Origin: an uncultured Selenomonadales bacterium
GTDB lineage: Bacteria; Bacillota; Negativicutes; Selenomonadales; Selenomonadaceae
Assembly (NCBI GenBank): GCA_946407095.1
Contig: CAMJMR010000021.1
Location: 1 to 41,590 of the forward strand
Direction: 5' to 3'
DNA: 41,590 nt
Shown here: piece after piece, positions 15,972-24,710 of the stretch
Numbering within the stretch: the stretch's first letter is position 1
Layout of the letters: each line of letters opens with the position of its first letter
Notes under the pieces: generated by a model
What the model was told of the DNA's origin: nothing
Seen by the model: the letters and a program-made list of their open reading frames with translations, nothing else
Databases searched by the model: none
Position numbers and translations under genes: made by a program

Positions 15972-18896
15972 TCAATCAGTTGCCGCTTTTACTTCGCCGA
16001 AAAGCTCCGCGTGTTCCTTTATGACGGTCTCGTTGCCGAAGACGCACAAGTTATTCTGATTCATGCAGTCGGCAACCAGTTTCGATAAGGCGCGAATATC
16101 TTCCTGCCGCGCAGATAAAATTTCGTTGCGAGATTTTTGGCGGTCGTCGAAGGTGATATTCTTCAGGCAAAAGTCGGCGGCGAGCTGTCCTTTCAGCGAG
16201 GGCGTCAGCGGCTTGTCGATTTTACTCAGCGTGCCGATAATGTACTTGTCCATTTCGCGGTCGCTTACGTCGAAGTGCGCGAGGAAGTCCGCCGTGCCGT
16301 CGAGGGTCTCAAGCGTCTTGACGAGATTTGGGTCGCGATACGAGCCGAAGAACAAATTCCCTGCGCGGGTGAAGCTTGCGAAGGCTCCGTATGCGCCGCC
16401 CTGCACGCGAATTTTCGTCCAGAAGTATTCGTAGCGCAAAATCGTTTCGACGACGCTCAACGCGCCCGTGTATTCGTGACCGAGTTCGATAAAGTTCGCG
16501 CCCTTGCCGACGTATTGCACGCGGCTTTGACTGTAAAGCCCTTCGTTGCGCGGCTTGCACGGGAAGCTGTAATGTTCGCGCGGGAATTCTTCAACCGTCA
16601 TGCTTTTGAGGAGATTGTACAGGTGCGGCGTGAAGTCCTTGTAAAGATTTTCGGGAGCCGTCACGCTGATAATCAAGCCGTTGCGATTAACGAGCCGTTC
16701 CGTCAAGTCGCGCAGGTCGTCAGCCAAATCATCAAAGCGATTGTCGAAGTCGGCGAGCAAATCCTTCAAGAACTTGTTGTAGGGCAGATAGGCGTTGGCG
16801 TTGTACGCGCCGGCTTTCGTCTGATACGAGGCGAGTTGCGAGGCAACAATCGTATTGGCCATGCCCTGCAGGTTGAGTTCAAAGCCGAGCTGTTCCTGTT
16901 CGACGAGTTCGCGAATGCGTTTCTTGTTCGTGAAAATCGTTTCGTTGAAAATTTCGGCGAGGATGTCTTTCATTTCCGCGAGCTTTGACTTGAGAGCCTT
17001 GACGTAGACGCGCAGGCGCGGCGCGAAGGTATTGGGCTTGCCCTTTTCAGAATCCGCGCGGAGAGTCGCGCCGAATCCGCCGACGTGCAAGTTGGTCAGT
17101 ATGGCAAGCTCTTCGTAGGTGTGTTGCTTGGTGTCGACGTTGCCGATAAGTTCGGTCAGCAGGTAAGCGAGCGGCAACTTGTCTTGCGGAACTTTCGAGG
17201 CGTCGAAGTAAAACGTCAGATAAATTATCCCGTGAGTGTCGACGTTGCTGAAAAGGATGCGCGTGCCGCTAAGGTCGCGGAATTGCAGCGGGAGCTTTTC
17301 GGCTTCCTTGCGGAGGTCTTCGCGCTTGAGGATGGGTATCGCCTTCAAGGCTTCGGGCGAGTCGGGAGCTTGTTGCCGGAGCTTGAGCTTGGCAGTCGTC
17401 GCGATAATGTCATCAATCTGCGCGGGCGTCAACGTCGATTTAATTTCGGCGAGCTTGGCGGCTTGAGCGGCGTCGCGTCTCTTGGCGAAGGTTTTATCGG
17501 GCGCGAGCGTCATCAAAACCTTGTGCGGGTTATCGAGGAAATATTTCTTCACGAGCCCTTCAAAGTAGCCCGAATCGAGCCCGCGCTTAATCGCCGCCAG
17601 GTCGTCTTCGTAGCGCAGGTAAGCATTCGGGTCGCCGCCGTAAAGCCACGTTTTGAGCAGCCGCAAGCCGTAAATCAAACCTTTGGGAGCGAAACCGAAA
17701 TCAGCTTCGCGAAGACGGAATTCAAACATATTAATCGACGCCTGCAACAAAGTTTTATCAATGCCGTTGTCGACGAGCTTTTGAAGTTCGGCGGTCAGCA
17801 GGTCGTAGAATTTGTCGACGCGGTCGGCCTCCGAGCCGTTGAGCGTGATTGTAAAGGTCGGTTGGCGCAGGTCGTCCTCAATGCCAACGTCAACGTCCTT
17901 GCCCAAGCCCGAATCAATCAGAGCCTTGCGGACGGGCGCGGCGGGGCTGCTGAACAGCGCGTGACTCAAAATGCCCAAGCCGAGATTCGTGAGCGTGTCT
18001 TCAATTTTGCCGACGACGAGATTCAACGCCAGGAAAGTTTTGGCGGAGGCGTCCTCCTCTTCGCCGATGGGATAGACTTCGTTGACGCGTTTCATTTCGT
18101 CGAAGGCGGCTTGCAAGTCAATCGTCGAGTCGACGTCGAGCCTGTCGAACTTGCCGAGATATTCGCGGTCCAGGTAGGCGAGCTGGTCGGCAATTTCAAC
18201 GTCGCCGTAAAGATAAATGTAGCTGTTGGACGGATGATAAAATTTTTGGTGGAAGGCGATAAATTTTTCCTGCGTCAAGTCGGGAATGGCTTCAGGGTCT
18301 CCGCCCGATTGGCAGCCGTAGCAATTTTGCGGGAAAGTCGCTTGCAAAAGCTTGTAGCCCAAAATATCGTCGGGCGAGGACAGTGCGCCTTTCATTTCGT
18401 TATAGACGACGCCGCTGTACTTCAAAGGCGCGTCGGCGTTTTCAATTTCGTAGTGCCAGCCTTCCTGCATGAGAATTTCGGGCGTCGTGAGCATGGCGGG
18501 ATTGAACACCGCGTCAAGGTAAACGTCCTGCAGGTTGCGGAAGTCTTTGGCGTTGCGGCTTGCCACGGGGTAAACGGTCTTGTCGGGATAAGTCATCGCG
18601 TTGAGGAAGGTGTTCAGCGAGCCTTTGACCAATTCGACGAACGGCTCCTTGAGCGGATACTTTTTCGAGCCGCACAAAACCGAATGCTCCACAATGTGCG
18701 CCACTCCCGTATCGTCCTTGGGCGGCGTGCGGAAGCCTATGTAGAAAACTTTGTTGTCGTCGTCGACGGCGGCGTAGAAAAGTTTCGCGCCCGTCTTGAC
18801 GTGTTCAAATTCGTAAGTCTTCGCGCTTACCTCCGCCACGTCCGAGACGCTGTTCAAGCGGAAGCCGTTGAGAATTTCGCCAACATTTAAGTTCAT
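15972..18896 (-). CDS. M16C metalloprotease (PreP/Cym1-like)
   Basis: A 974-residue zinc protease of the insulinase superfamily, long two-half form. The inverted zinc motif HIVEH is at residues 67-71, with the second-sphere region FVELVKGSLNTFLNAMTYPDKTVYPVAS further on, typical of the presequence-protease branch. The C-terminal half contains the YVGKGANFIELGHEY and RVQGGAYGAFASF regions (the R/Y substrate site). No signal peptide, so probably cytosolic, degrading peptides. AAGGAG precedes the ATG. It sits 46 bases after the broken symporter gene and is followed by the mini-flagellin. Confidence 0.92.
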   Translation of the reverse strand: MNLNVGEILNGFRLNSVSDVAEVSAKTYEFEHVKTGAKLFYAAVDDDNKVFYIGFRTPPKDDTGVAHIVEHSVLCGSKKYPLKEPFVELVKGSLNTFLNAMTYPDKTVYPVASRNAKDFRNLQDVYLDAVFNPAMLTTPEILMQEGWHYEIENADAPLKYSGVVYNEMKGALSSPDDILGYKLLQATFPQNCYGCQSGGDPEAIPDLTQEKFIAFHQKFYHPSNSYIYLYGDVEIADQLAYLDREYLGKFDRLDVDSTIDLQAAFDEMKRVNEVYPIGEEEDASAKTFLALNLVVGKIEDTLTNLGLGILSHALFSSPAAPVRKALIDSGLGKDVDVGIEDDLRQPTFTITLNGSEADRVDKFYDLLTAELQKLVDNGIDKTLLQASINMFEFRLREADFGFAPKGLIYGLRLLKTWLYGGDPNAYLRYEDDLAAIKRGLDSGYFEGLVKKYFLDNPHKVLMTLAPDKTFAKRRDAAQAAKLAEIKSTLTPAQIDDIIATTAKLKLRQQAPDSPEALKAIPILKREDLRKEAEKLPLQFRDLSGTRILFSNVDTHGIIYLTFYFDASKVPQDKLPLAYLLTELIGNVDTKQHTYEELAILTNLHVGGFGATLRADSEKGKPNTFAPRLRVYVKALKSKLAEMKDILAEIFNETIFTNKKRIRELVEQEQLGFELNLQGMANTIVASQLASYQTKAGAYNANAYLPYNKFLKDLLADFDNRFDDLADDLRDLTERLVNRNGLIISVTAPENLYKDFTPHLYNLLKSMTVEEFPREHYSFPCKPRNEGLYSQSRVQYVGKGANFIELGHEYTGALSVVETILRYEYFWTKIRVQGGAYGAFASFTRAGNLFFGSYRDPNLVKTLETLDGTADFLAHFDVSDREMDKYIIGTLSKIDKPLTPSLKGQLAADFCLKNITFDDRQKSRNEILSARQEDIRALSKLVADCMNQNNLCVFGNETVIKEHAELFGEVKAATD

Positions 18897-18942
18897 GTAA
18901 CCAACTCCTTATTTGAGAACGGGGGATTTGAAATCCTAACTC

Positions 18943-20364
18943 TTACTTATTCATTTCCGCCCATTTTGCTTCGAGTTCTTTAACAATGCGCTCGTGCTCT
19001 TCTTCAGTGAGTTTCACTTTAGCGCGATAGAAAAGCCCCGCAATAATTATCAAGATAACCGGTGCGGCGAACATAATCATTTTAAAATGTAAAACGCCGT
19101 CGGCAGAAATAGAATCGACAGTTGCGCCGGAAACCATGCCGACCCAAACCGCCGTATAACCAACCATCGCGCTTGTAATTGCTCCGGAAAGTTTATCAAT
19201 CAGCGGACGAACGCAAAGGACAAGTGCTTCGTCGCGGTGACCGAGCTTTAATTGTCCATATTCAACGGTGTCGGTAATCGTCATCAAGACGACCAAGAAA
19301 ATAAGCGGTTGCGGGAGCGCGAAAAGTCCTGCGGCAAACAATGTCATAATTACGCTTTTACCCGCGAAGGCGTAAAAGATTAAAGCGATAATCATAATGC
19401 TGATTGATACGAAGAATAAACCTCTGCGGCTGAATTTTTTCGTTAAAGTCGGGAAGAGGGCAACGGCTGCAAGCCCGATAACAACGTTTATAATGCCGAG
19501 GAAAGAAAATTGTGTTGAGTCCCCCAGAATGTAAATGAAATAATGCAAGTTGAAGTTGTTAACAATGTTTGCGCCCAAGCCGTAAATCAAATATGTAAAG
19601 GCAATCCACATAAGCTGGTCATTTTGAGAAAGCACCTTGAAAACATCACTTAAGCCGGTCTCTTCCTTGTTTTCACGCAGGGCGGATTGTTCTTCTTTCG
19701 TGCCGATACCGAGAATGATTGCGCCAATAACAGATATTGCGCCGCCAATGCAAGCAAATGCAAACTAACCATGAGGATCTCCCGCGCCGCCATTTTGATT
19801 TATCGAGAAGAAAAGCACCAAAGGCATAACCATAACCGTAACCAACTGCGCCCCGAAAACTGAACCGATACGCGCATAAGTTGCAGTAATTTCGCGCTCG
19901 CGGCTGTCGAAACTCAGAGCCGGAATCATTGACCAAATTGCAATGTCTTTAGCCGAGTAGAAAACGTCCATAATCAGATAAACTATCGCGAATCCGATTA
20001 GGTAAGTCATAGGATTTGTCATAGCCGCTCCGCCAAAGTCCGTGAACAAAATCGCTAAGCAGACCGCTCCGACGACGCCGCCGACTAAAACCCACGGCTT
20101 AAATTTCCCCCAACGAGTTTTAGTTTTGTCAATCATATTCCCGATAAACGGGTCGATTAAAAGTTCGCCGACGCGCAAAACTAGAATAATCGTAGTGACA
20201 ACGCCAATCATATAGGCATCTTGCAATTTGCCTTCGGCATTGGTCGAGTTGAAAAGATTACTGGTAACAAAAATCATAAAATAGCTGCTCAGCATCATAT
20301 AAAAAACATCATGCCCGAAAGTACCGCAAGCATAAGCAACGCGCTGAATAAATTTACTTCTCAT
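18943..20364 (-). pseudogene. GPH-family sugar:cation symporter with in-frame amber codon
   Basis: One uninterrupted reading frame of about 473 codons except for a TAG at 19765-19767. It encodes a 12-helix GPH/MelB-type symporter, with the ELLIDPFIGNMIDKTKTRWGKFKPW block (loop 2-3) in the first half and DTVEYGQLKLGHRDEALV in the second. The stop falls after NGGAGDPHG, where a Trp (TGG to TAG) would be natural. Downstream codons stay in frame and conserved. ATG 20364 has AAGGAG; the second half has only a GTG (19635). It may be a fresh null or a base error. Base composition is clearly lower in G+C than its neighbours, suggesting recent transfer. Confidence 0.85.
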
Positions 20365-20393
20365 ACAAATAAACTCCTTAGTTCCTGATTCCC

Positions 20394-20493
20394 GGGGTCT
20401 GTTGGCAAAGTAGGGAACGAATTGCAGGGGACAGAGGCCGCCGGGCATGGCGCAAGTGGCAAATGCGCGCCTCTCGTCTTTACCGGCAGCCCC
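20394..20493 (-). repeat. Short degenerate hairpin repeat / MITE remnant, R4
   Basis: About 100 bases with imperfect inverted ends: GGGGTCTGTTGGCAAAG on the left, and on the right the reverse complement gives GGGGCTGCCGGTAAAG beside CTAG (20493-20496). Inside is a degraded GAGGCCGCC-GGCATGGCG hairpin as in the larger copies. It separates the acyltransferase stop from the symporter start. TTAGTTCCT and CTAGTTCCT flank it. Confidence 0.6.
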
Positions 20494-21599
20494 TAGTTCC
20501 TCAATGCCTTTTCGAGCGGGTCAGAGAATTTTTTTATCCAATCGCTAACCTTTACTATGGTCAGCGTCACCAGAATGAAAATCAGCCAGAGCCCCACGCT
20601 GTGCAAGTCGCGGAACTTGAATTGCGAGGCGAACACGTTAAGAATCACGTGCTGCGTCAACATCGTCATGTAGGACACGCCGCTGAAGCCGTTGAAAAGT
20701 GCCAAAGCCGACGGAAATTTTTCGTTGAGCCGCTCCGCCAAGACGAACAGCAAGTAGCTTGAAGGCAACGTCATCAAAAGCGAGCGCGGCTCCAAGGGAT
20801 AAAGGCGCGTCACGAGTGCCAAATCGCCCCAATAGCGCAAGATGAAGCCTGCCGCGCCCAGCAATGTCAAAATCGTTACGACGGGCAAAATTTTTCGACG
20901 GTTGGTCAAAAGGAAGTCTTTGTACACGAACAGCAACATGCCGAAATAAAATTCGGGCAGACGCGCCGTGAACAGCCACCAATCGGAATAGATTTGTCCC
21001 GTCGCCGTCAAGTCGGCCAATGCGTAGTGCGTCCCTATGGCAAGCAAAATCGTCGCGGCGAATGTCGGTAGCGGCGCAATGCGAATGAACTTGTACAGCA
21101 GCGGCGAAATCAGATAAATCAACAGCAAAGCTCCCATGAACCATTCGCCGACAAACCATTCAAGCGGCAAGCCCGCCAATCGGACGAAATTCACTTCAAC
21201 GGGGAACATCGCCAAGATTTTTCCAAGCGCAAAGCCGCCCTCGTAAGCCCCGCGATAGAACGGCGAAAAGTCCGCGATTGACGGATTGACCAGGCCGCAA
21301 GCCATAAGCACGAAGCCCAAGACAAAATAGCTTACCGTGAACGGTATCACGACGCGAATCAGCTTGCGCTTGTAGAAACTCCACAGATCCTTCGCCCGCT
21401 CAAGCGACGGCAGAATCAGGTAGCCGCTAAGCACGAAAAATAAAAAGACGCCGATATTGCCCGCGTACCAAAAAAATAATCGCATCGTGTCGAAGCGCGG
21501 GAAGCCGTCAAAGCAACTCGTGTAATGCCCGACGATAACGCAGAACGCAGAAAACACGCGCACCGTATCAAGCCAAGGAATTATTTTCTTTTCAGCCAA
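20493..21599 (-). CDS. Acyltransferase-3 family membrane protein
   Basis: A 368-residue integral membrane protein of the OafA/NolL-type acyltransferase family, which moves acetyl or other acyl groups to surface sugars. The signature is IPWLDTVRVFSAFCVIVGHY in the first helix (catalytic-site His), followed by a GVFLFFVLSGYLI segment with FVLSGYL, a KLIRVVIPF loop and about ten helices. The start is TTG 21599, eight bases after GGAGGG; the stop of the second acyltransferase lies three bases before it, so translation is probably coupled. Its own stop sits at the edge of repeat R4. Confidence 0.88.
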   Translation of the reverse strand: MAEKKIIPWLDTVRVFSAFCVIVGHYTSCFDGFPRFDTMRLFFWYAGNIGVFLFFVLSGYLILPSLERAKDLWSFYKRKLIRVVIPFTVSYFVLGFVLMACGLVNPSIADFSPFYRGAYEGGFALGKILAMFPVEVNFVRLAGLPLEWFVGEWFMGALLLIYLISPLLYKFIRIAPLPTFAATILLAIGTHYALADLTATGQIYSDWWLFTARLPEFYFGMLLFVYKDFLLTNRRKILPVVTILTLLGAAGFILRYWGDLALVTRLYPLEPRSLLMTLPSSYLLFVLAERLNEKFPSALALFNGFSGVSYMTMLTQHVILNVFASQFKFRDLHSVGLWLIFILVTLTIVKVSDWIKKFSDPLEKALRN

Positions 21600-21602
21600 A
21601 CG

Positions 21603-22688
21603 TCAAGCCCTCCTCAGGAAAAATCTTTCCGCCGGCTCGGAAAATGTTTTCACAAACCCGCTCAAGTAAATAATCATCCACGTCAAGATTATCAGCACGA
21701 AAAATATCCCCCACGAATGCAGCTCCGCGAAATCGAACTGCGCCTCGAACAGGAAAATCATCGGGTGTTGAATCAGCATGATTGGATAGGATATGCCCGC
21801 CAAGTCGTTGACGCGGCTCAACAAGTCGGACGGCAGGCGATTCAGCCGCTCGAACAGCGAAAAGCACAGATAAATTGTCGGCATGGTCAGGAAGAAAACT
21901 TTCGGCTCGTAAACGAAGAACATGAAGCCGACCGGCAACTTTTGCGCAAGGAAATGCACGGCGTAGGCTCCGATGATGAATATTGACGCTATCTCAAACT
22001 CTATCCGATATTTCAAAATCCAATCGCGCTTTATCGCCAAAATCATGCCGAATAAAAATTCCGGTATCCTCACGGGGACAAGCCACCAGTTGTAGCCTAT
22101 GCCGGTGTCTTTCGTTACATTGAACACGACGAACGAAACGACTATCGACGCCGCCAAAGTTATCAGCGGGGCGCGCTCGGCGCAAGGCTTCAAAAGCGGC
22201 GCGACGAAGTACATCAAGAGAATCACGCCCATGAACCATTCGCCGACGAACGGCAGGAAGTCTATGCCCAGCCAGACGAAAAGATTCATATCGATTGGCA
22301 AAATGCATATCAGGTTGACGAAGTAGTCGTGACTGTAAAGGGTTTTGTAAAACGGCGACTGCTCGGCAATATCCATGTCCAGCACGCCCGCAAGCAGAAA
22401 CAAGCTGCCCAAAAAAATAAACGACATTGTAAACGGCACGACGATGCGAATCACTTTGCGCTTGCAGAAATCCCAAATGCTCGGCGTCCTGTCCAGGGAA
22501 CCGACGACAAGGTAGCCGCTTATCGCAAAAAAAAGAAACACGCCCGCGCCCGCCAAGTCGAAACAAATTCTGCGCGTGAACGGATAAGTTTCAAAGCCTT
22601 GACACATCAGGTAATGCGCAACGACTATCGCGAAGGAGGCGAACACTCGCACGGTATCAAGCCATGCGATTTTTTTCTTTGTGCCCAA
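21603..22688 (-). CDS. Acyltransferase-3 family membrane protein, paralogue
   Basis: A 361-residue paralogue of the neighbouring acyltransferase, with IAWLDTVRVFASFAIVVAHY, GVFLFFAISGYLV, KVIRIVVPF and the FVGEWFMGVILLMY segment in the same order. Likely role: acylation of a lipopolysaccharide or exopolysaccharide. I start at TTG 22688, behind AAGGAGG and matching the paralogue's N-terminus. The ATG at 22712 would add eight residues, has no ribosome site, and would put that Shine-Dalgarno inside the gene. First gene of the minus-strand run, with repeat R5 immediately upstream. Confidence 0.85.
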   Translation of the reverse strand: MGTKKKIAWLDTVRVFASFAIVVAHYLMCQGFETYPFTRRICFDLAGAGVFLFFAISGYLVVGSLDRTPSIWDFCKRKVIRIVVPFTMSFIFLGSLFLLAGVLDMDIAEQSPFYKTLYSHDYFVNLICILPIDMNLFVWLGIDFLPFVGEWFMGVILLMYFVAPLLKPCAERAPLITLAASIVVSFVVFNVTKDTGIGYNWWLVPVRIPEFLFGMILAIKRDWILKYRIEFEIASIFIIGAYAVHFLAQKLPVGFMFFVYEPKVFFLTMPTIYLCFSLFERLNRLPSDLLSRVNDLAGISYPIMLIQHPMIFLFEAQFDFAELHSWGIFFVLIILTWMIIYLSGFVKTFSEPAERFFLRRA

Positions 22689-22758
22689 AAGGTCGCAACC
22701 CTCCTTCAACATGCCTTAAGTGAAAAATATTTTATTCGCAAACCTGCGCGGCGTCAAT

Positions 22759-22987
22759 GCCCTTTCTTCCCGCGCAAGAAAGGTCTCATAGAATCATTGT
22801 TGATTAACTACTTTTTCTTTGTGCGGTCAAAGAAAAAGTAGCAAAAAGAAAAACCGCCTCGCAGGGGCGTCAAAGGTCGTCGCCGCAACTAACCACAGTC
22901 TGCACAGGTGTCGCAAATCAAGCCGCCCGTGCCGGCAAAGAAACATCCATGTTTCTGTTGCCGGCGGCGCCCGTCCATGGGCGCCTC
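22759..22987 (+). repeat. Multi-hairpin repeat, copy R5
   Basis: Starts with CCTTTCTT/AAGAAAGG, an extra hairpin shared with R3. Hairpin 1 is CTACTTTTTCTTTG with CAAAGAAAAAGTAG: compared with R1 it is longer, and both arms changed together. A CCTCGCAGGGGCG segment follows, then the central hairpin GCCGGCAA-AGAAACAT / ATGTTTCT-G-TTGCCGGC as in R1 and a last hairpin GGCGCCCG/TGGGCGCC. No gene is seen in 22713-23073 beyond this repeat and a promoter. Confidence 0.85.
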
Positions 22988-23004
22988 AAATTTCGCGGCA
23001 CGTT

Positions 23005-23033
23005 TTGACTTGACAGGGCTTTTCGTGTACAAT
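23005..23033 (+). promoter_or_regulatory. Predicted promoter of the four-gene GH84 operon
   Basis: TTGACT, 17 bases, TACAAT, located about 40 bases before the TTG start at 23074. Good sigma-70-type match. Confidence 0.6.
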
Positions 23034-23073
23034 TCTGCGATTGATTGAACTTTAACCGAGGAGTTGAAAAATT

Positions 23074-23616
23074 TTGGTAACAATATTGGAAGGATTAATC
23101 GTCGCGGCGGTGGCGGTCGCAGCGGTCGTTTGGCTCTACTTGAAGAGGCGCGGGCAAGAAAAAGTCGTCCCGAAGCTCGAAAGCCGCACGCCGTTCAAAA
23201 TCGAAAGCCGCGATGAAAAATCCGTGACGCTCTCGACGACGATTGAATTCCGCAACGAGGGCACGCAGTCAGCCATGATTGTCGACGCGATTTGCCATCC
23301 GCTTTTGCCTTTTGAGCAGTATGACGGCATGAACGTGCGCGGCAAGGCAGAACGTGAAGGCGTCCCTCGAGAAGACGATTACTTTGAGGCGTTGGTTATC
23401 GAACATCAGCAAAGTGCGCGGCTCGTGGCAAAAGTTACCTTGACGGCTCGCAAAGGTCTTTCGTTGGAAGAGGCGGTCGCGCATATGGTTGACTTCCCAA
23501 TCGAATTCATTTACCGCGAAGTCGGACGCACGCCCATGCATTGGTCGATTGCCCGCGTGATTTTGACTGCCGAGGAACTTGCCAAGCTTGTCGGCGTTCG
23601 TCACATTGAAGACTAA
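23074..23616 (+). CDS. Membrane-anchored protein of unknown function
   Basis: A 180-residue protein with one N-terminal transmembrane helix (about residues 5-22) followed by the basic KRRGQEK. The outer 150 residues have alternating beta strands such as SVTLSTTIEFRNEGTQSAMI, recalling an immunoglobulin-like or DUF-type domain, but I recognise no family. The start is TTG, eleven bases after GAGGAG. It opens a tight operon: the next gene begins 12 bases later. A promoter-like pair is at 23005-23033. Function unknown. Confidence 0.75.
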   Translation: MVTILEGLIVAAVAVAAVVWLYLKRRGQEKVVPKLESRTPFKIESRDEKSVTLSTTIEFRNEGTQSAMIVDAICHPLLPFEQYDGMNVRGKAEREGVPREDDYFEALVIEHQQSARLVAKVTLTARKGLSLEEAVAHMVDFPIEFIYREVGRTPMHWSIARVILTAEELAKLVGVRHIED

Positions 23617-23628
23617 GGAGCAAAGCTT

Positions 23629-24288
23629 ATGAACGTTGAAATTGTACCGATAACGACAAGGATTTTGACGCCGAAGGATGATATTGTCGACGTGATTGAA
23701 CGCTACACGCGCGACATAATCGGCGCGGACGACGTGGTCACGGTTGCCGAAAGCGTCGTGGCGATAACGCAAGGCAATATCATTCGTCCCGACGAGATGC
23801 ACATCAGCGACTTGGCGCGGCTGTGTTGCCGCTTCATTCCCGATTACGGCAGCCTGGCGACGCCGCACGGTATGCAAGCCCTAATGGAACGGGAAGGCGA
23901 ATGGCGCGTGGCGTTCGCGTTGCTCGCTGGCTTTTTGGGCAAGGTTATCGGCGTGCGTGGTCTGTTCTACAAGTGGGGCGGGCGTCAAGCGGCGTTAATC
24001 GACGACGTGACGGGCACGATGCCGCCGTTTGACAAATGCGTCGTCTACGGCCCCGAAAATCCCGAACAGGTCTGCGCGGCGCTCAAGGCTCGGCTGAACT
24101 GCTTCGGCGCGATGATTGCCGACGTCAACGACTTGAAACGCTCGCGAATTGTCGGCGCGACGCCCGGCATGAACGCGCAACTTGCCTCCGATTTGCTGAT
24201 TGACAATCCTTTCGGCAACGCCTCGCAGAAACGTCCGATTTGCGTTTTGAAAAACTTCCGTCAATACCAGGAGGCTCAAGCGCGCTGA
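23629..24288 (+). CDS. F420-0:gamma-glutamyl ligase-like protein
   Basis: A 219-residue protein resembling the CofE-like ligase domain. Visible are the VEIVPITTRILTPKDDIVDVI opening (CofE proteins start with a similar LI-PI-TRI-PGDDI), an AESVVAITQGNII block and DVNDLKRSRIVG. Bacterial members outside F420 producers are common and their substrate is unknown; glutamylation of some acid is a family-based guess. AAGGAG precedes the ATG. Second gene of the operon, followed after 16 bases by the coiled-coil protein. Confidence 0.7.
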   Translation: MNVEIVPITTRILTPKDDIVDVIERYTRDIIGADDVVTVAESVVAITQGNIIRPDEMHISDLARLCCRFIPDYGSLATPHGMQALMEREGEWRVAFALLAGFLGKVIGVRGLFYKWGGRQAALIDDVTGTMPPFDKCVVYGPENPEQVCAALKARLNCFGAMIADVNDLKRSRIVGATPGMNAQLASDLLIDNPFGNASQKRPICVLKNFRQYQEAQAR

Positions 24289-24304
24289 TTTGGAGGTGAT
24301 TCAA

Positions 24305-24682
24305 ATGGCGGAGACGCAACCTAAGGAGCAAACTTCGCGGGTCATACCGATGACGGTCGACGATTTAATCCTCATGCAGCTGAAGGACTTCAAAGACGAA
24401 TTCCGCGACTCGCGCAAGGAACTCGCGGCGCGCATGGACAGATTGGAAAATCGTCAAGACAAGCTCGACGAAAAAATTAATAAGCTTGACGAAAAAATTG
24501 AAACTGTGCGTCAAGAGTTAAACGCTCGCATTGATAAGCAAGACGCAAAAATTGACAAGCTCGCCGACAAAATCGACGAACTTTCAAAAAAGATTGATTC
24601 ATCTATGAATCAAGGACAGATTTGTTTGATTACTACAATCGGAATAGCCGTGACGGTTTTGTACTCGGTTTTTTCCAAATGA
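24305..24682 (+). CDS. Coiled-coil protein with C-terminal membrane anchor
   Basis: A 125-residue protein. After a short head (to about residue 30) there is a long charged coiled coil, with heptad-like repeats KLDEKINKLDEKIE, then KQDAKIDKLADKID and ELSKKID. It ends in one hydrophobic helix, ICLITTIGIAVTVLYSVF. The shape recalls haemolysin XhlA-like or DUF1640-type tail-anchored coiled coils. I choose ATG 24305, behind TTGGAGGTG. Third gene of the operon; role unknown. Confidence 0.8.
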   Translation: MAETQPKEQTSRVIPMTVDDLILMQLKDFKDEFRDSRKELAARMDRLENRQDKLDEKINKLDEKIETVRQELNARIDKQDAKIDKLADKIDELSKKIDSSMNQGQICLITTIGIAVTVLYSVFSK

Positions 24683-24710
24683 ATTTCGTCTGTCGAAAGG
24701 AGCATTGACC

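Noticed and set aside
17085-18890. 601-codon open frame opposite the M16 protease
   Set aside because: Shadow of the protease gene, with no start signal and unnatural composition; the minus strand has HxxEH and full-length similarity.
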